Source of the DNA: Salinivibrio kushneri
Lineage (GTDB): Bacteria > Pseudomonadota > Gammaproteobacteria > Enterobacterales > Vibrionaceae
Assembly: GCF_005280275.1 (NCBI RefSeq)
Contig: NZ_CP040022.1
Coordinates: 538,385 to 602,384 of the forward strand
Length of the DNA: 64,000 nt
Reading direction: 5' to 3'
Every line of letters starts with the position of its first letter. Position 1 is the first letter of the stretch. The notes below the pieces were generated by a model. It was not told the DNA's origin, ran no database searches, and saw only the letters and a list, made by a program, of their open reading frames with translations. Of the stretch, positions 1-9,404 are shown piece by piece. The position numbers and the translations under genes were made by a program.

Positions 1-1
1 C

Positions 2-622
2 TACGGTTTATGTTTACTGGTGCCTGCGGTGTTTTGGACTCAAAACATCTCGCCGCTGTTGGGCGTATTGGCGGTGGGCATAATCACCAAGCGCCTAGTG
101 GCCGTGCTTGATGGACAACTTGTCGCGCAGTCATCACTGGTCCGTTTCACGGTGAGCCAAGGCATACACCTTGTGGTACTGGGGCTAATTGCCGTGAGTT
201 TTGTGGCGCAGCCGCCTTGGGTTGGACTGACCGAGATGCCTTTATTTAGCGAGATCGTCGTGATTGGTACGGGCTATTTATTGGTCTTAAAGCCGACATC
301 GGTATTGATAAGTCACGTTTTACAGCGCTTTACGATCACGTTGGACTCACCTTCTGATCATCAACACGATTATCATGGCCTCGTGGCGGCGGGGGCGTTG
401 ATTGGCTATTTAGAGCGTATTTTGATCCTGACCTTTACCTTACTCGGCAGCTATACGGCCGTCGGTTTTGTCCTGGCAGCCAAGTCGATTTTCCGCTTTG
501 GTGAGCTGACGCGTTCTGCCGATCGCAGCCTAACCGAATACGTTTTAATTGGTTCGTTATTGTCGGTAGTGATCACGACATTAGTGGGCGTTGTGATCAC
601 ACAAAGCCTCACTTTGATCTAA
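2..622 (+). CDS. DUF3307 family membrane protein, 5' end cut by window edge
   Basis: The reading frame is already open at base 2, so the N-terminus lies outside the window and the GTG at 20 is internal. About 206 residues are visible. They contain several hydrophobic segments, an early region like the R-F-x-x-x-Q-x-x-H-L part of DUF3307, and a C-terminal block (G-x-L-I-G-Y-L-E-R, then A-A-K-S-I-x-R-F, then E-Y-V-L-I-G-S-L-L-S) that is the conserved end of DUF3307 proteins. The family is an inner-membrane protein of unknown function. The assignment is from remembered family motifs; no function is claimed. Confidence 0.7.
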   Translation, partial: YGLCLLVPAVFWTQNISPLLGVLAVGIITKRLVAVLDGQLVAQSSLVRFTVSQGIHLVVLGLIAVSFVAQPPWVGLTEMPLFSEIVVIGTGYLLVLKPTSVLISHVLQRFTITLDSPSDHQHDYHGLVAAGALIGYLERILILTFTLLGSYTAVGFVLAAKSIFRFGELTRSADRSLTEYVLIGSLLSVVITTLVGVVITQSLTLI

Positions 623-826
623 TTAGCCTTTTATAGCTAAAGTATAAAAATTAGCCTTTTTAAGCTTAAAAGATGGGCCGGTATTAAGAAACGATGCGTC
701 AGCCAATCATTTGACGAACGATAAAAAGAAGATTGTTTATTGGAACTTGCTTGATGTCCTCAGGTCAGTAAAGAGATGCTTGTTTTTTAAATTACTGTTA
801 TGAATAAATAAACCTGAAGGAAAAGT

Positions 827-2986
827 ATGTCCCGACACATTCTACTCACCGGAGCACTGGCGGTGTCTTTGCTCTCAGGGTGCAGTTTTCAAGGAGAGTC
901 ACACGTGAAAGCTTCCAGCCCAGGCGAACTGAGTGCGCCTGTCGCGAAAAAAATCCCTCATGAAATGACCATTCACGGCGACACGCGCGTGGATAACTAC
1001 TATTGGATGCGTGACGATGCGCGCCAAGATCCCGATGTAATCGCCCATCTTAATCAAGAAAACGCTTATGCCGATCAGGTGCTCGCGCACACTGAGCCAA
1101 TGCAGGCCAAACTATTCGATGAAATCAAAGGGCGTATTGTCAAAGACGATGCCTCGGTGCCCGTAAAAAAAGGCAGTTATTTCTATTCCAGTGAAGTGGA
1201 AGGCGACGATGAATATCGCACCTATGTGCGTGCGAAAGACTTTGCCGGCACCGACAAAACGGTAATTTTGGATGTCAATGCGCTCGCGAAAGGGCATGAG
1301 TTTTACAGTATTGGCCAACTGAGCGTCAGCCCAAACGAAAACCTATTAGCCTATGGGGAAGATACCCTCAGCCGCCGCGTTTATAGCATTCAAGTTAAAG
1401 ACCTCACCACCGGTGAGTATTTCGATGATAAAATTGAAGGCGCCTCGAGCAGTATTGTGTGGCAGAACGACAACCAAGCCTTCTACTACATCAAAAAAGA
1501 TCCGCAAACCTTGCTGGGGTATCAGGTTTATCGCCACCGTCTGGGCACGCCGCAATCCGCTGATCATTTAATTTACGAAGAAACGGATACCAGCTACTAC
1601 ACCGGCTTGAGCAAAAGCAAAGACGGTGAGCAAATCTTTATTTGGCACTCTAGCACTGAAACCAGCGGCGTATCGCTTGTGGATGCCAATGATCCGAATG
1701 CCACCGCCCAAGCGTTTTATCCGCGAGAAACCGGCATCGAATATGACGTGGCGAAGCGTGGCGAGTGGTATTACATTTATACCAACTACCAAGCGGTGAA
1801 CTTCCGCTTGATGAAGGTTCATCAAAGCGAGCGTGACGATCGCAGCCAATGGCAAGATGTGATCGCGCCAAATGATAAAGTGCAGTTGGTTGATTTCACC
1901 TTGTTCGACAACCACTTGGTGTACGAGCAGCGCGAAAATGGCTTGCCGCGTACCACGGTGCGTAACCTCACCACTGGGGAGGAGTATCAGCTTACGTTTA
2001 ATGACTCAGCTTATGCGTCCTACCTGACCGGCAATGCAGAGATGGATAACACCGCGGTGCGCGTCTATTACACCAGCTTGACTACGCCGGGCACCTATTA
2101 CGAGTTTGACTTGGCGTCGGGCGAGCGTGAAATGCTCAAACAAAACCAAGTGCTGGGTGATTTTAATCCTAACAATTACCAATCAGAGCGTGTGATGATA
2201 ACCGCGCGCGATGGTGCGCAAGTGCCTGTGTCTTTGGTGTATCGTAAAGACCGCTTCAAAAAAGATGGTACCAATCCGCTCTATCAATACGGTTACGGCT
2301 CCTACGGCGCCACTATGGAGCCCACTTTCTCCACCACGCGTTTAAGCTTGTTGGATCGCGGCTTTGTCTTTGCGATTGCGCATATTCGCGGCTCTGAAAT
2401 GCTAGGACGCCCTTGGTATGACGATGGCAAAAAGCTTACCAAAAAGAATACCTTTAACGACTTTATTGATGTGACTAAAGCGCTGACCGCGAAAGGCTAC
2501 GGCGATAAAGACAAGGTGTTTGCGGTCGGCGGCTCAGCCGGTGGCTTGTTAATGGGGGCGATCATCAACCAAGCGCCAGAGTTGTATTTAGGGGTGGCTG
2601 CGCATGTGCCATTTGTGGATATTGTCACCACCATGTTGGATGAGTCGATTCCACTGACCACCAACGAGTATGACGAGTGGGGCAACCCGAATGACAAAAC
2701 CTACTATGAGTACATGCTCAGCTATTCACCGTACGACAATGTCAGCGCGCAAGACTACCCCAACTTGTTGGTCACCACAGGCCTGCATGACTCACAAGTG
2801 CAGTACTTTGAGCCAATGAAATGGGTCGCGAAATTGCGAGAGCTGAAAACCGATAACCATACGCTAGTGTTTAAAACCGACATGGAAGCCGGCCACGGCG
2901 GCGCATCGGGACGCTTTAAGCGTATTAAAGAAGACGCACTGGAATATGCCTTCTTCTTCGACTTGCTCGATAAGCAAGCAAAATAA
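827..2986 (+). CDS. ptrB: Oligopeptidase B (protease II), lipoprotein/periplasmic form
   Basis: A 719-residue S9A serine peptidase that cleaves small peptides after Arg/Lys. The N-terminus carries a lipoprotein signal ending in the lipobox L-L-S-G-C, unlike the cytosolic E. coli enzyme, so this copy should be membrane-anchored and act in the periplasm. Residues about 45-430 are the beta-propeller and 450-719 the alpha/beta hydrolase domain. The triad is visible: Ser570 in GGSAGG, Asp655 in GLHDSQVQY and His690 in AGHGG. The acidic stretch L-D-E-S-I-P-L-T-T is typical of oligopeptidase B. The ATG has a good ribosome site (AAGGAAAA). The gene stands alone and ends at a strong terminator. Confidence 0.93.
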   Translation: MSRHILLTGALAVSLLSGCSFQGESHVKASSPGELSAPVAKKIPHEMTIHGDTRVDNYYWMRDDARQDPDVIAHLNQENAYADQVLAHTEPMQAKLFDEIKGRIVKDDASVPVKKGSYFYSSEVEGDDEYRTYVRAKDFAGTDKTVILDVNALAKGHEFYSIGQLSVSPNENLLAYGEDTLSRRVYSIQVKDLTTGEYFDDKIEGASSSIVWQNDNQAFYYIKKDPQTLLGYQVYRHRLGTPQSADHLIYEETDTSYYTGLSKSKDGEQIFIWHSSTETSGVSLVDANDPNATAQAFYPRETGIEYDVAKRGEWYYIYTNYQAVNFRLMKVHQSERDDRSQWQDVIAPNDKVQLVDFTLFDNHLVYEQRENGLPRTTVRNLTTGEEYQLTFNDSAYASYLTGNAEMDNTAVRVYYTSLTTPGTYYEFDLASGEREMLKQNQVLGDFNPNNYQSERVMITARDGAQVPVSLVYRKDRFKKDGTNPLYQYGYGSYGATMEPTFSTTRLSLLDRGFVFAIAHIRGSEMLGRPWYDDGKKLTKKNTFNDFIDVTKALTAKGYGDKDKVFAVGGSAGGLLMGAIINQAPELYLGVAAHVPFVDIVTTMLDESIPLTTNEYDEWGNPNDKTYYEYMLSYSPYDNVSAQDYPNLLVTTGLHDSQVQYFEPMKWVAKLRELKTDNHTLVFKTDMEAGHGGASGRFKRIKEDALEYAFFFDLLDKQAK

Positions 2987-3011
2987 TCAAAGGGTAACCC
3001 CCTTAAACGAG

Positions 3012-3039
3012 AAAAGCGCCGATATCGGCGCTTTTTTTA
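3012..3039. terminator. Bidirectional intrinsic terminator
   Basis: Perfect palindrome AAAAGCGCCGAT/ATCGGCGCTTTT with an A-run on the left and seven T on the right. It lies between the convergent ptrB and siderophore-interacting genes and can serve both strands. Confidence 0.9.
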
Positions 3040-3094
3040 TGCGGGTAGAGACGCGATAAGCACGCTCACTGCAGGTGAAAAAAGGTGTTTAGGC

Positions 3095-3862
3095 CTACTG
3101 ATTATTCTCCGCATCTTCACGCTTGATCACCTTGTGGCCTTCTTCGGTCACGCCATTTTTCCAATAGCTGCTGATGTAGATAAATTCACGCTCGACATCA
3201 TGGTCATTGCGGAAGTATTGGCGCAGTGCGCGCATGCTTTCAAATTCACAGGCACACCACACGGACACTTGCCCGGCTAACCAAGGCTGTGCTTTTACTG
3301 TTTCGGCCAATGTCGGGGTGGTTAGCCAAATAATCTCCATGCCTGCGGGGGCGTCGAGTGGTTGGGCATCTTCCGCGGTATCGAGCTGGATCACCGCATA
3401 GCCTTTGGCATCGCGAGGTAGGGTTTTGATCTTGGCTGATAGTGCCGGCAACGCGGTCATGTCGGCAACCATAAAGAACCAATCCGCGTCGCGATTAATC
3501 GGCGCAATCGTTCCAGGGCCGGCAATGTTAATGGTATCACCCACTTGGGCATTCAGCGCCCAGCGCGCGGCAAAGCCACAGTCGGTTCGTTCGATTTGGT
3601 GGCGAACCATATCCACTTCAATTTGCTGCTGATCAGGCATAAAGCGGCGAATGGTGTATGTGCGCATCACGGGGCGCTCGCCCTCAGCTACGCTACTGAG
3701 TTCAGTGCGTCCCGCTTTATCAAACAGTAACTTGATATAGCCGCCTTCACAGTCAGCGGGGAAGTTCGCGAATGCGTCGCTTTGTAAGGTCAAGCGTTGC
3801 ATATTGGGTGTGACGGTTTGGGTATCGATAACGTGAGTGAGGTGATAGTTTGGCTGTTTCAT
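3095..3862 (-). CDS. Siderophore-interacting protein (ferric-siderophore reductase, ViuB/YqjH-like)
   Basis: A 255-residue protein of the SIP/FAD-binding-9 family, which releases iron in the cytoplasm by reducing ferric siderophores with NAD(P)H. The flavin-binding motif R-T-Y-T-I-R is near residue 70. The C-terminal SIP domain carries the family signature S-S-Y-W-K-x-G and then E-x-G-H. The gene is monocistronic and is preceded by a Fur-box-like sequence, which fits iron-repressed expression. No siderophore biosynthesis or receptor gene is adjacent. Confidence 0.88.
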   Translation of the reverse strand: MKQPNYHLTHVIDTQTVTPNMQRLTLQSDAFANFPADCEGGYIKLLFDKAGRTELSSVAEGERPVMRTYTIRRFMPDQQQIEVDMVRHQIERTDCGFAARWALNAQVGDTINIAGPGTIAPINRDADWFFMVADMTALPALSAKIKTLPRDAKGYAVIQLDTAEDAQPLDAPAGMEIIWLTTPTLAETVKAQPWLAGQVSVWCACEFESMRALRQYFRNDHDVEREFIYISSYWKNGVTEEGHKVIKREDAENNQ

Positions 3863-3873
3863 ATTATCTAACT

Positions 3874-3892
3874 TAAAATCATTATCATTTAC
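3874..3892 (-). promoter_or_regulatory. Putative Fur box upstream of siderophore-interacting gene
   Basis: The stretch around AAAATCATTATCATTTAC, 12-30 bases upstream of the start codon, resembles the Fur consensus half-sites (TGATAAT/ATTATCA). The match is partial, but the target gene is a classic Fur target. Confidence 0.6.
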
Positions 3893-4029
3893 AATTAATC
3901 ATACCATCTGGATGCGGGATGTGTAAGTGCTTTACATTGTTTTACGCTTCCATGCTAGGCAATGCGCCGAGAAGTGAGTAAGATACAGACGCATTATTAT
4001 TACTAAAAAAACAATCACATGGAGCGAAA

Positions 4030-4413
4030 ATGAAGAAAGTCATACTCACGGGCGCGATGGCGGTGCTGCTGTCGTTGAGCGTTTCAGCCTCTGAGCTTAA
4101 GCCGATCATGAAAGAAATGAAAATGACCTTCAAAGAAGCCGCCAGTGCACAAAGCATTGAAGCCATGCAAGCACCGGTCGCGAAATTAGAAACCTTGGTC
4201 GCGCAAGCCAAAGCCGGCAGCTACCCACCAGAAAAAGCGGATACCTTTATGGAAGGGTTCGATAAACTGGCGGTGACCCTGGATGAGATTGAGACGGCGC
4301 TGAGCCAAGGTGACCTCGACCAAGCAAAACAAGGCATGCGCCAAATCGATGCCTTGCGTGAAGAGTACCACGACAAACGCAACCCAAGCATTTGGCAGCG
4401 TTTATTCGGTTAA
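4030..4413 (+). CDS. cybC: Cytochrome b562
   Basis: A 127-residue periplasmic four-helix-bundle haem protein. A Sec signal (MKKVIL...SVSA) precedes the mature chain. The axial ligands are in the expected places: Met27 (residue 7 of the mature protein, in SELKPIM) and His114 in E-E-Y-H-D-K-R near the C-terminus. The segment F-M-E-G-F-D-K-L aligns with the E. coli helix-3 region. It has its own ribosome site (GGAGCGAAA). Its physiological partner is not indicated by the neighbours. Confidence 0.87.
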   Translation: MKKVILTGAMAVLLSLSVSASELKPIMKEMKMTFKEAASAQSIEAMQAPVAKLETLVAQAKAGSYPPEKADTFMEGFDKLAVTLDEIETALSQGDLDQAKQGMRQIDALREEYHDKRNPSIWQRLFG

Positions 4414-4447
4414 TCGCGCAATTAGTGAACGAGACGACAGCGAGGGC

Positions 4448-5188
4448 ATGACGGTGACTCAAAAAACGATTCTGCGCTATCCCTCGCTGTCGGTAGCATC
4501 TGCATTTGAGAAAGAGCAGGCGCTGATCCACCGAGTAGAGCAGAGCGAACTCAATGAGGCATTACTGCTTTGGCAGCCAGATGCGCAAACCTTGGTACTG
4601 CCAGCGGGCCAAAAATGGCCCCAAACGCCTGAATTACGCCGCGCATTATCGTCGTTAGGGTGGCAAGTGCAAAGCCGACGGACTGGCGGGGCACCGGTAC
4701 CGCAATTGCCAGGGGTGATTAACGTGTCTTATCTGACGGTGTGGCCTGCTAACACGCCGTATCATATCCAGACGGCTTACCAGTATTTTTGCACCATTTT
4801 ACAGTCTTTTTTCCATCAGTTAGGCATTGCAACGACGGTGGGCGACACGCCCGGTTCGTATTGTGATGGTGACTACAACCTCAATATTGCCGGCAAAAAA
4901 GTGGTGGGAACTGCCCAGCGTATCCTGCGTTTAGGTGCGGGCACAGGCGATGCCAAACAAACGGTGATGCTGGCGCAAGCGTGTTTGCTGATTGATGCGG
5001 ATTGCCAACATATTGTTGCCCCTGTATCGCTGTGTAATCAGCTTTGTGGTCACCCCGATCGCATTGAGGCCGAGGTGCATACTCCATTAGCCGCGCACCT
5101 AGATGAACTGCCGGCAACCGAGCAGCTGTTTCAGTTGCTGACTCAAGCGTTTGTGGCGCGCCCGCCACTCGAGGTTGGCAAGGCTTGA
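4448..5188 (+). CDS. Lipoate-protein ligase A family protein
   Basis: A 246-residue member of the BPL/LplA/LipB catalytic family. Visible motifs are S-R-R-T-G-G-A-P-V-P (residues about 76-85, the R-R-x-[ST]-G-G lipoyl-AMP loop) and S-Y-C-D-G-D-Y-N-L-N-I-A-G-K-K-V-V-G-T-A-Q-R (137-158), which contains the conserved substrate lysine. I chose the ATG at 4448, preceded by GAGGG; an upstream ATG at 4310 would overlap cybC. It may salvage lipoate or octanoate or be a LipM-like transferase; the sequence alone does not decide. Confidence 0.8.
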   Translation: MTVTQKTILRYPSLSVASAFEKEQALIHRVEQSELNEALLLWQPDAQTLVLPAGQKWPQTPELRRALSSLGWQVQSRRTGGAPVPQLPGVINVSYLTVWPANTPYHIQTAYQYFCTILQSFFHQLGIATTVGDTPGSYCDGDYNLNIAGKKVVGTAQRILRLGAGTGDAKQTVMLAQACLLIDADCQHIVAPVSLCNQLCGHPDRIEAEVHTPLAAHLDELPATEQLFQLLTQAFVARPPLEVGKA

Positions 5189-5253
5189 GGCCGACGCTCA
5201 ATATAGTATGCTTAGCCGCAATCGTGCGTAAAACAAATCCCAAGGAGTGAGGA

Positions 5254-5985
5254 ATGCGCGTCCATCTTGTTATTCACGAGGCGTTTGAAGGCCCAGGTGC
5301 CATTTTAGATTGGTGTGACGAGCGAGCCTATCATGTGACCACCAGTCATTTGTATCGGGGCGAGCCGTTGCCAGAAAGCGGTGAAGGCATTGATCTACTG
5401 GTGGTACTCGGCGGGCCGCAAAGTCCAGATACGCCACAATCTGAATGCCCGCACTTTGATAGCCAGCGCGAGCAAGCGCTGATTAAGCAGTGTATCGAAC
5501 AAGGCAGTGCGGTATTAGGGATTTGCCTCGGCGCGCAACTGATTGGTGAAGCCTTGGGCGCACCGTATCAGAAAAGTCTTGAGCCCGAGATTGGCTACTT
5601 CCCCATCCAGTTAAGCGAAGATGGCCATATCGACGAGCACATTCCACACTTCGCGCCGCAAGAAATTGTGGGCCATTGGCACAATGATATGCCGGGGCTG
5701 ACACCAAATAGTCGTGTGTTGGCTAGCAGTGAAGGCTGTCCGCGCCAGATCGTGAAGTACGGACCAAGGGTGTATGGCTTTCAATGCCACCTTGAATTGA
5801 CGCCGCTGGCGGTTGAAGGCTTACTGCAAGCCGCCTATCCAGAGGGCGAGGCCGCTAACAAGCGCTTTATTCAAGACCCTGCCTCCATTCGCGCCTTTGA
5901 TACGGCTCCGATGAATGCGCACTTGTTTGCCTTTCTCGATAGCGTGCTGACTGACAACGATCTCGTCACTGAGTGGCTGTTTTAA
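5254..5985 (+). CDS. Class I glutamine amidotransferase (GuaA-like GATase domain protein)
   Basis: A 243-residue stand-alone class I GATase. The nucleophile elbow is G-I-C-L-G-A-Q-L with Cys91. The catalytic partners are His179 and Glu181 in F-Q-C-H-L-E-L. An oxyanion segment V-V-L-G-G-P-Q-S-P is present. Such proteins hydrolyse glutamine or gamma-glutamyl bonds; many are annotated as GMP synthase-like but lack the ATP-pyrophosphatase domain, as here. RBS AAGGAG lies just upstream. The substrate is not predictable from context. Confidence 0.85.
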   Translation: MRVHLVIHEAFEGPGAILDWCDERAYHVTTSHLYRGEPLPESGEGIDLLVVLGGPQSPDTPQSECPHFDSQREQALIKQCIEQGSAVLGICLGAQLIGEALGAPYQKSLEPEIGYFPIQLSEDGHIDEHIPHFAPQEIVGHWHNDMPGLTPNSRVLASSEGCPRQIVKYGPRVYGFQCHLELTPLAVEGLLQAAYPEGEAANKRFIQDPASIRAFDTAPMNAHLFAFLDSVLTDNDLVTEWLF

Positions 5986-6078
5986 GCAATTAGGTTAGGA
6001 GCACGGTAACCGCCACTGTGCTCCACCTACTAAGCGCCATTGTTTGAGCGTCATCGTCTGAGCGCCATCTACCGCGTC

Positions 6079-6723
6079 TTAGTGCAACATTCCTTCACAC
6101 ACGGCGGTGACATCATCATCCAATAAACTCAACTCGATGGCTATCTTCATCGCTGCCACCACATCAGCCACCGGCATGCTCGGGACGCGGTGTTTGGACG
6201 CTTGTGCTGGGCTGTAGGGAATATGAATAAAGCCGGCGCGTACCTCGGAATGATGAGCCAGCGCATGCATCAAGCCATAAAACACCTGGTTACACACAAA
6301 GGTGCCCGCGGTGTAAGAAATACTGGCAGGATGATGGGCTTCGTTTAACGCGTTCACTAAACGGTTGAGGGGCAAGGTAGAAAAATAGGCATTGGGCCCA
6401 GATGACACCACCGGCGTACCATGCGGCTGCTTACCGGCGTTGTCGGGAATGGGCGCGTCCTGATAATTGATCGCGACCTTCTCTAAGCTTATCTCGGCGC
6501 GGCCACCGGCTTGGCCAAGGGCGATCACCATCACCGGACTGAGCGATTCTAGCGCGCTGTGTAACGTCGGTAAGCTGTCTTCAAAGGTGCAGGGAAGACG
6601 CACGGCTTTAACGATGCACTCCTCATTAGGCTGCCAGCCTTCTAATGCTTTTGCCACTTGCCAAGACGGGTTATCGCTCTCGCCGCCGAAGGGTTCAAAT
6701 CCGGTTATCAATATCGTATGCAT
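6079..6723 (-). CDS. pcp: Pyrrolidone-carboxylate peptidase (pyroglutamyl peptidase I)
   Basis: A 214-residue C15 cysteine peptidase that removes N-terminal pyroglutamate. The catalytic triad is Glu81 (E-I-S-L-E-K-V-A-I-N), Cys144 (A-G-T-F-V-C-N-Q) and His167 (F-I-H-I-P). The N-terminus M-H-T-I-L-I-T-G-F-E-P-F-G-G is the family hallmark, and the length matches the usual 210-215. It is separated from msrAB upstream by a terminator, so it is probably transcribed on its own. Confidence 0.95.
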   Translation of the reverse strand: MHTILITGFEPFGGESDNPSWQVAKALEGWQPNEECIVKAVRLPCTFEDSLPTLHSALESLSPVMVIALGQAGGRAEISLEKVAINYQDAPIPDNAGKQPHGTPVVSSGPNAYFSTLPLNRLVNALNEAHHPASISYTAGTFVCNQVFYGLMHALAHHSEVRAGFIHIPYSPAQASKHRVPSMPVADVVAAMKIAIELSLLDDDVTAVCEGMLH

Positions 6724-6734
6724 CCAATGCCTCG

Positions 6735-6766
6735 CGTAAAAAAGCGGTAGAGCTGTACTCTACCGC
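6735..6766 (-). terminator. Intrinsic terminator of msrAB
   Basis: Nine-base stem GCGGTAGAG/CTCTACCGC with a five-base loop. On the minus strand it is followed by a run of six T. Confidence 0.85.
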
Positions 6767-6797
6767 AGGTTTCCAAGCCAATCACGCAAAGGTTGGT

Positions 6798-7937
6798 TTA
6801 TTCAAACAGATAGAGATAATCTTCATAACCCGCCTCGGCCATTTTATCGACGGGCACAAAGCGCATCGCGGCTGAGTTCATGCAATAGCGCAAGCCGGTG
6901 GGGGCGGGGCCATCTTCAAACACATGGCCAAGGTGCGAATCGGCGACTTTGCTGCGGACCTCGGTGCGCGTGTAGAACAGGGAGTTATCCGGCTTGGTAA
7001 CCACATACTGCTCATTAATGGGCTGGGTGAAGCTCGGCCAGCCAGTACCGGATTTGTATTTATGGGTGGAGGAGAACAGCGGCTCACCCGAAACGATATC
7101 CACATAAATTCCCGCTTGCTTGTTGTCCCAATACGGGTTTTGGAACGCAGGCTCAGTGCCGTCTTCTTGTGTGACTTCATATTCCATATCTGACAACATC
7201 GCGCGGATTTTCTCATCCGAGGGGCGCGAGTAGCGGGTGTTCGTTGATGTCATCTCTTCCGCTTTTTGCGCATCAATCATCTCACGCAAGGTGACCGGAT
7301 TGTCTTTGCGATCATCACCAAAAATCTCGTCCAGATACTGGTCACGCCCTGATGCATAGCGGTAGTAGCTATAGCGAATGCTGTGGTTTTTGTAGTAATC
7401 CTGATGATAACTTTCTGCTGGCCAGAATTTTTCAAACGGGATCAACTCGGTTTTCAGCGGCTTTTTAAACACGCCTAACGCCTCAATCTCCGCCATAAAA
7501 TCCGCGGCAATTTGCTTTTGTGTTTCAGAGCGATAAAAGATCGCGGGACGATATTGCGGGCCACGGTCAACGAACGAGCCTTGGTCATCGGTGGGGTCGA
7601 TATGACGGAAAAACTGATCCAGCACCTGTTCATAATTCACGACGTTAGGATCATAGGTGACATCAATCACCTCAATATGCCCACTGGTGCCGGACGAAAC
7701 CTCTTTATAGGTGGGGTTTTCAAGCTCACCGCCTGAGTAGCCAGACACCACATCAATCACGCCGTCGAGCTTTTCGAGATCAGATTCTGTACACCAAAAG
7801 CAGCCGCCAGCCAGGGTCGCCTTTTGGTAGCCTTGGGCTGAGGTGGCGGTATCTTTCACCGCCGCATAACTCGCTATCGATAGCAAACTGAATACTGTGA
7901 ACGCGATGACTCGCCAAATTGACTTACGCTGTTTCAT
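6798..7937 (-). CDS. msrAB: Fused peptide-methionine (S)/(R)-sulfoxide reductase MsrAB, exported
   Basis: A 379-residue fusion that repairs both methionine-sulfoxide epimers. An N-terminal hydrophobic segment (residues about 8-26) acts as signal peptide or anchor, placing it in the periplasm. MsrA comes first, with catalytic Cys46 in G-G-C-F-W-C. MsrB follows, with S-G-T-G-W-P-S-F and the catalytic Cys352 in L-R-Y-C-M-N-S. There is no N-terminal thioredoxin domain as in Neisseria PilB, so reducing power must come from another periplasmic thiol protein. Ends at its own terminator. Confidence 0.93.
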   Translation of the reverse strand: MKQRKSIWRVIAFTVFSLLSIASYAAVKDTATSAQGYQKATLAGGCFWCTESDLEKLDGVIDVVSGYSGGELENPTYKEVSSGTSGHIEVIDVTYDPNVVNYEQVLDQFFRHIDPTDDQGSFVDRGPQYRPAIFYRSETQKQIAADFMAEIEALGVFKKPLKTELIPFEKFWPAESYHQDYYKNHSIRYSYYRYASGRDQYLDEIFGDDRKDNPVTLREMIDAQKAEEMTSTNTRYSRPSDEKIRAMLSDMEYEVTQEDGTEPAFQNPYWDNKQAGIYVDIVSGEPLFSSTHKYKSGTGWPSFTQPINEQYVVTKPDNSLFYTRTEVRSKVADSHLGHVFEDGPAPTGLRYCMNSAAMRFVPVDKMAEAGYEDYLYLFE

Positions 7938-8070
7938 TATTGCCTCGTTATTAGAGTTTGTCTGTGTAAGACCTGCTTACTGCGCAGAAACTTTCATCAA
8001 CTCACTCATTTTTTATTGATAGCAATAGATAGCGTACAAAGTCATACAAGGATCAATAAAGCGGTTAGGA

Positions 8071-8784
8071 TCACCAAAGTAACTGGCCTAACACAGGTGC
8101 AAGCAGCACAGTGACCATGCCGGCAATCATCATCACCACGCTCGACACTACTCCTTCGGCATTACCGATTTGATAGGCTTTAGCGGTGCCCGCTCCGTGT
8201 GCCGACGCGCCCAAACTTGCGCCGCGTCCTAAGCGCGAGCGAATCGCAATCACGGTCAGAATACTTTCACCAATCGCCATGCCAATCACCCCAGTGAGAA
8301 CCACAAATAGCGCGGTGAGATCGCTTTGCCCGCCAATCGCTTTGGTGGCTTCCACGGCAAAAGGGGTAGTAATTGAGCGCATCGCCAAACTACGTTGCAG
8401 CAGTTCAGACAGCTCAAACACCCGCGCTAGCACCACAGTACTGGTAATCGCGACTAGCACCGATACAGTCACGCCTATCGACAGTGACAACCAATGGCGG
8501 CGGATGAGCGCGCGGTTATCATACACAGGGATCGCAAACGCCACGGTCGCTGGGCCCAGCAGCCAAAGCAGCCAGTAAGATTGCGCCATGTAGTCTTGAT
8601 ACGGGATCTTAAACCCAACCACCACCGCGACAATCAGCAAGGGCGCGAGTAACAATGGCATCACCAGAATGGAGGGGTGGCGGCGATACAGCCATTTGCT
8701 CATGTAATAGAAGCCAAGGGTCATTAAAAAGCAAGTGACGCTCAATAACGAGGCATGAAGCCAAGTCGGTAAGGCAGACATCAT
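8071..8784 (-). CDS. lrgB: LrgB/CidB family membrane protein
   Basis: A 237-residue polytopic protein of the LrgB family (antiholin-associated or murein-hydrolase exporter regulators in Gram-positives; small organic acid transport has been proposed for homologues). Several hydrophobic helices and the family segment S-I-T-T-P-F-A-V-E-A are visible. The start lies 3 bases from the end of lrgA, so the two genes form an operon. A divergent LysR gene lies about 2 kb upstream with hipBA in between. Confidence 0.88.
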   Translation of the reverse strand: MMSALPTWLHASLLSVTCFLMTLGFYYMSKWLYRRHPSILVMPLLLAPLLIVAVVVGFKIPYQDYMAQSYWLLWLLGPATVAFAIPVYDNRALIRRHWLSLSIGVTVSVLVAITSTVVLARVFELSELLQRSLAMRSITTPFAVEATKAIGGQSDLTALFVVLTGVIGMAIGESILTVIAIRSRLGRGASLGASAHGAGTAKAYQIGNAEGVVSSVVMMIAGMVTVLLAPVLGQLLW

Positions 8785-8787
8785 GGC

Positions 8788-9219
8788 TTAGCACTCCGGT
8801 TTTAGATCAGGGTGGTGCGTGTGGTGGTGATTACTGCGGCGGCGCGCCATTTTAACCTCAAAACGATACACTTTATCGACCACCCAAGCGGTTGACGCAA
8901 TCACCATCGCGGTGCTTAAAATCAGTACAACCATGATCTTACCGCCTTCTTGCAGCAATAAATCTTGGTAGTTGACCACCGCCACCACCGCCGGCACAAA
9001 AAACAGCAACATCTCGGCTAACAGCCACGCTGCCCCGCGGCGCAACCAATCGGCACGGACAATTTTCAACATTAATGCGCCTAACAACAGCAACATACCG
9101 GTGAGGTTGGCCGGTAGTGGAATAGCAAAGGTTGTGACCAACCAATCAGACAAAAACCAAATGCCTGCTAAAACAAAGACTTGCAGTAAGGTCAGTAAGG
9201 AGTTTTTAATCAATTGCAT
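8788..9219 (-). CDS. lrgA: CidA/LrgA family membrane protein
   Basis: A 143-residue holin-like protein with four hydrophobic helices. The family motif F-A-I-P-L-P-A-N-L-T-G-M is at residues about 31-42, and F-F-V-P-A-V-V is in helix 3. The tail is short, basic and His-rich. First gene of lrgAB. Probably controlled by the LysR-type regulator that originally lay next to it, since a T-N11-A palindrome lies about 86-100 bases upstream. Confidence 0.87.
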   Translation of the reverse strand: MQLIKNSLLTLLQVFVLAGIWFLSDWLVTTFAIPLPANLTGMLLLLGALMLKIVRADWLRRGAAWLLAEMLLFFVPAVVAVVNYQDLLLQEGGKIMVVLILSTAMVIASTAWVVDKVYRFEVKMARRRSNHHHTHHPDLKPEC

Positions 9220-9304
9220 CGAAGGCGTGCCAAGAATCTGTGAGATGTCTCATATTTTACGTCTTGGCAGAGAGTGAATAAAGTGACTTTTTTTTATTTA
9301 AACT

Positions 9305-9319
9305 ATGCCAAAATGGCAT
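9305..9319. promoter_or_regulatory. LysR-type operator candidate (T-N11-A), left copy
   Basis: ATGCCA-AAA-TGGCAT is a perfect 6-base inverted repeat containing T-N11-A, the LysR box pattern. A near-identical copy lies at 11213-11227, on the other side of hipBA and just before the LysR gene. Confidence 0.65.
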
Positions 9320-9404
9320 GATTTGTTGAGCGATAAAGCTGCGTTAGCGACGAACCAGTCCCGTGAGGAATCAGTTTTTCGTCATGCATGCCTAGCACTT
9401 AAAG

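Noticed and set aside
4310..4447. Longer start of the lipoate ligase-like gene
   Set aside because: It would overlap cybC by over 100 bases and lacks a ribosome site; the extra residues do not look like the family.
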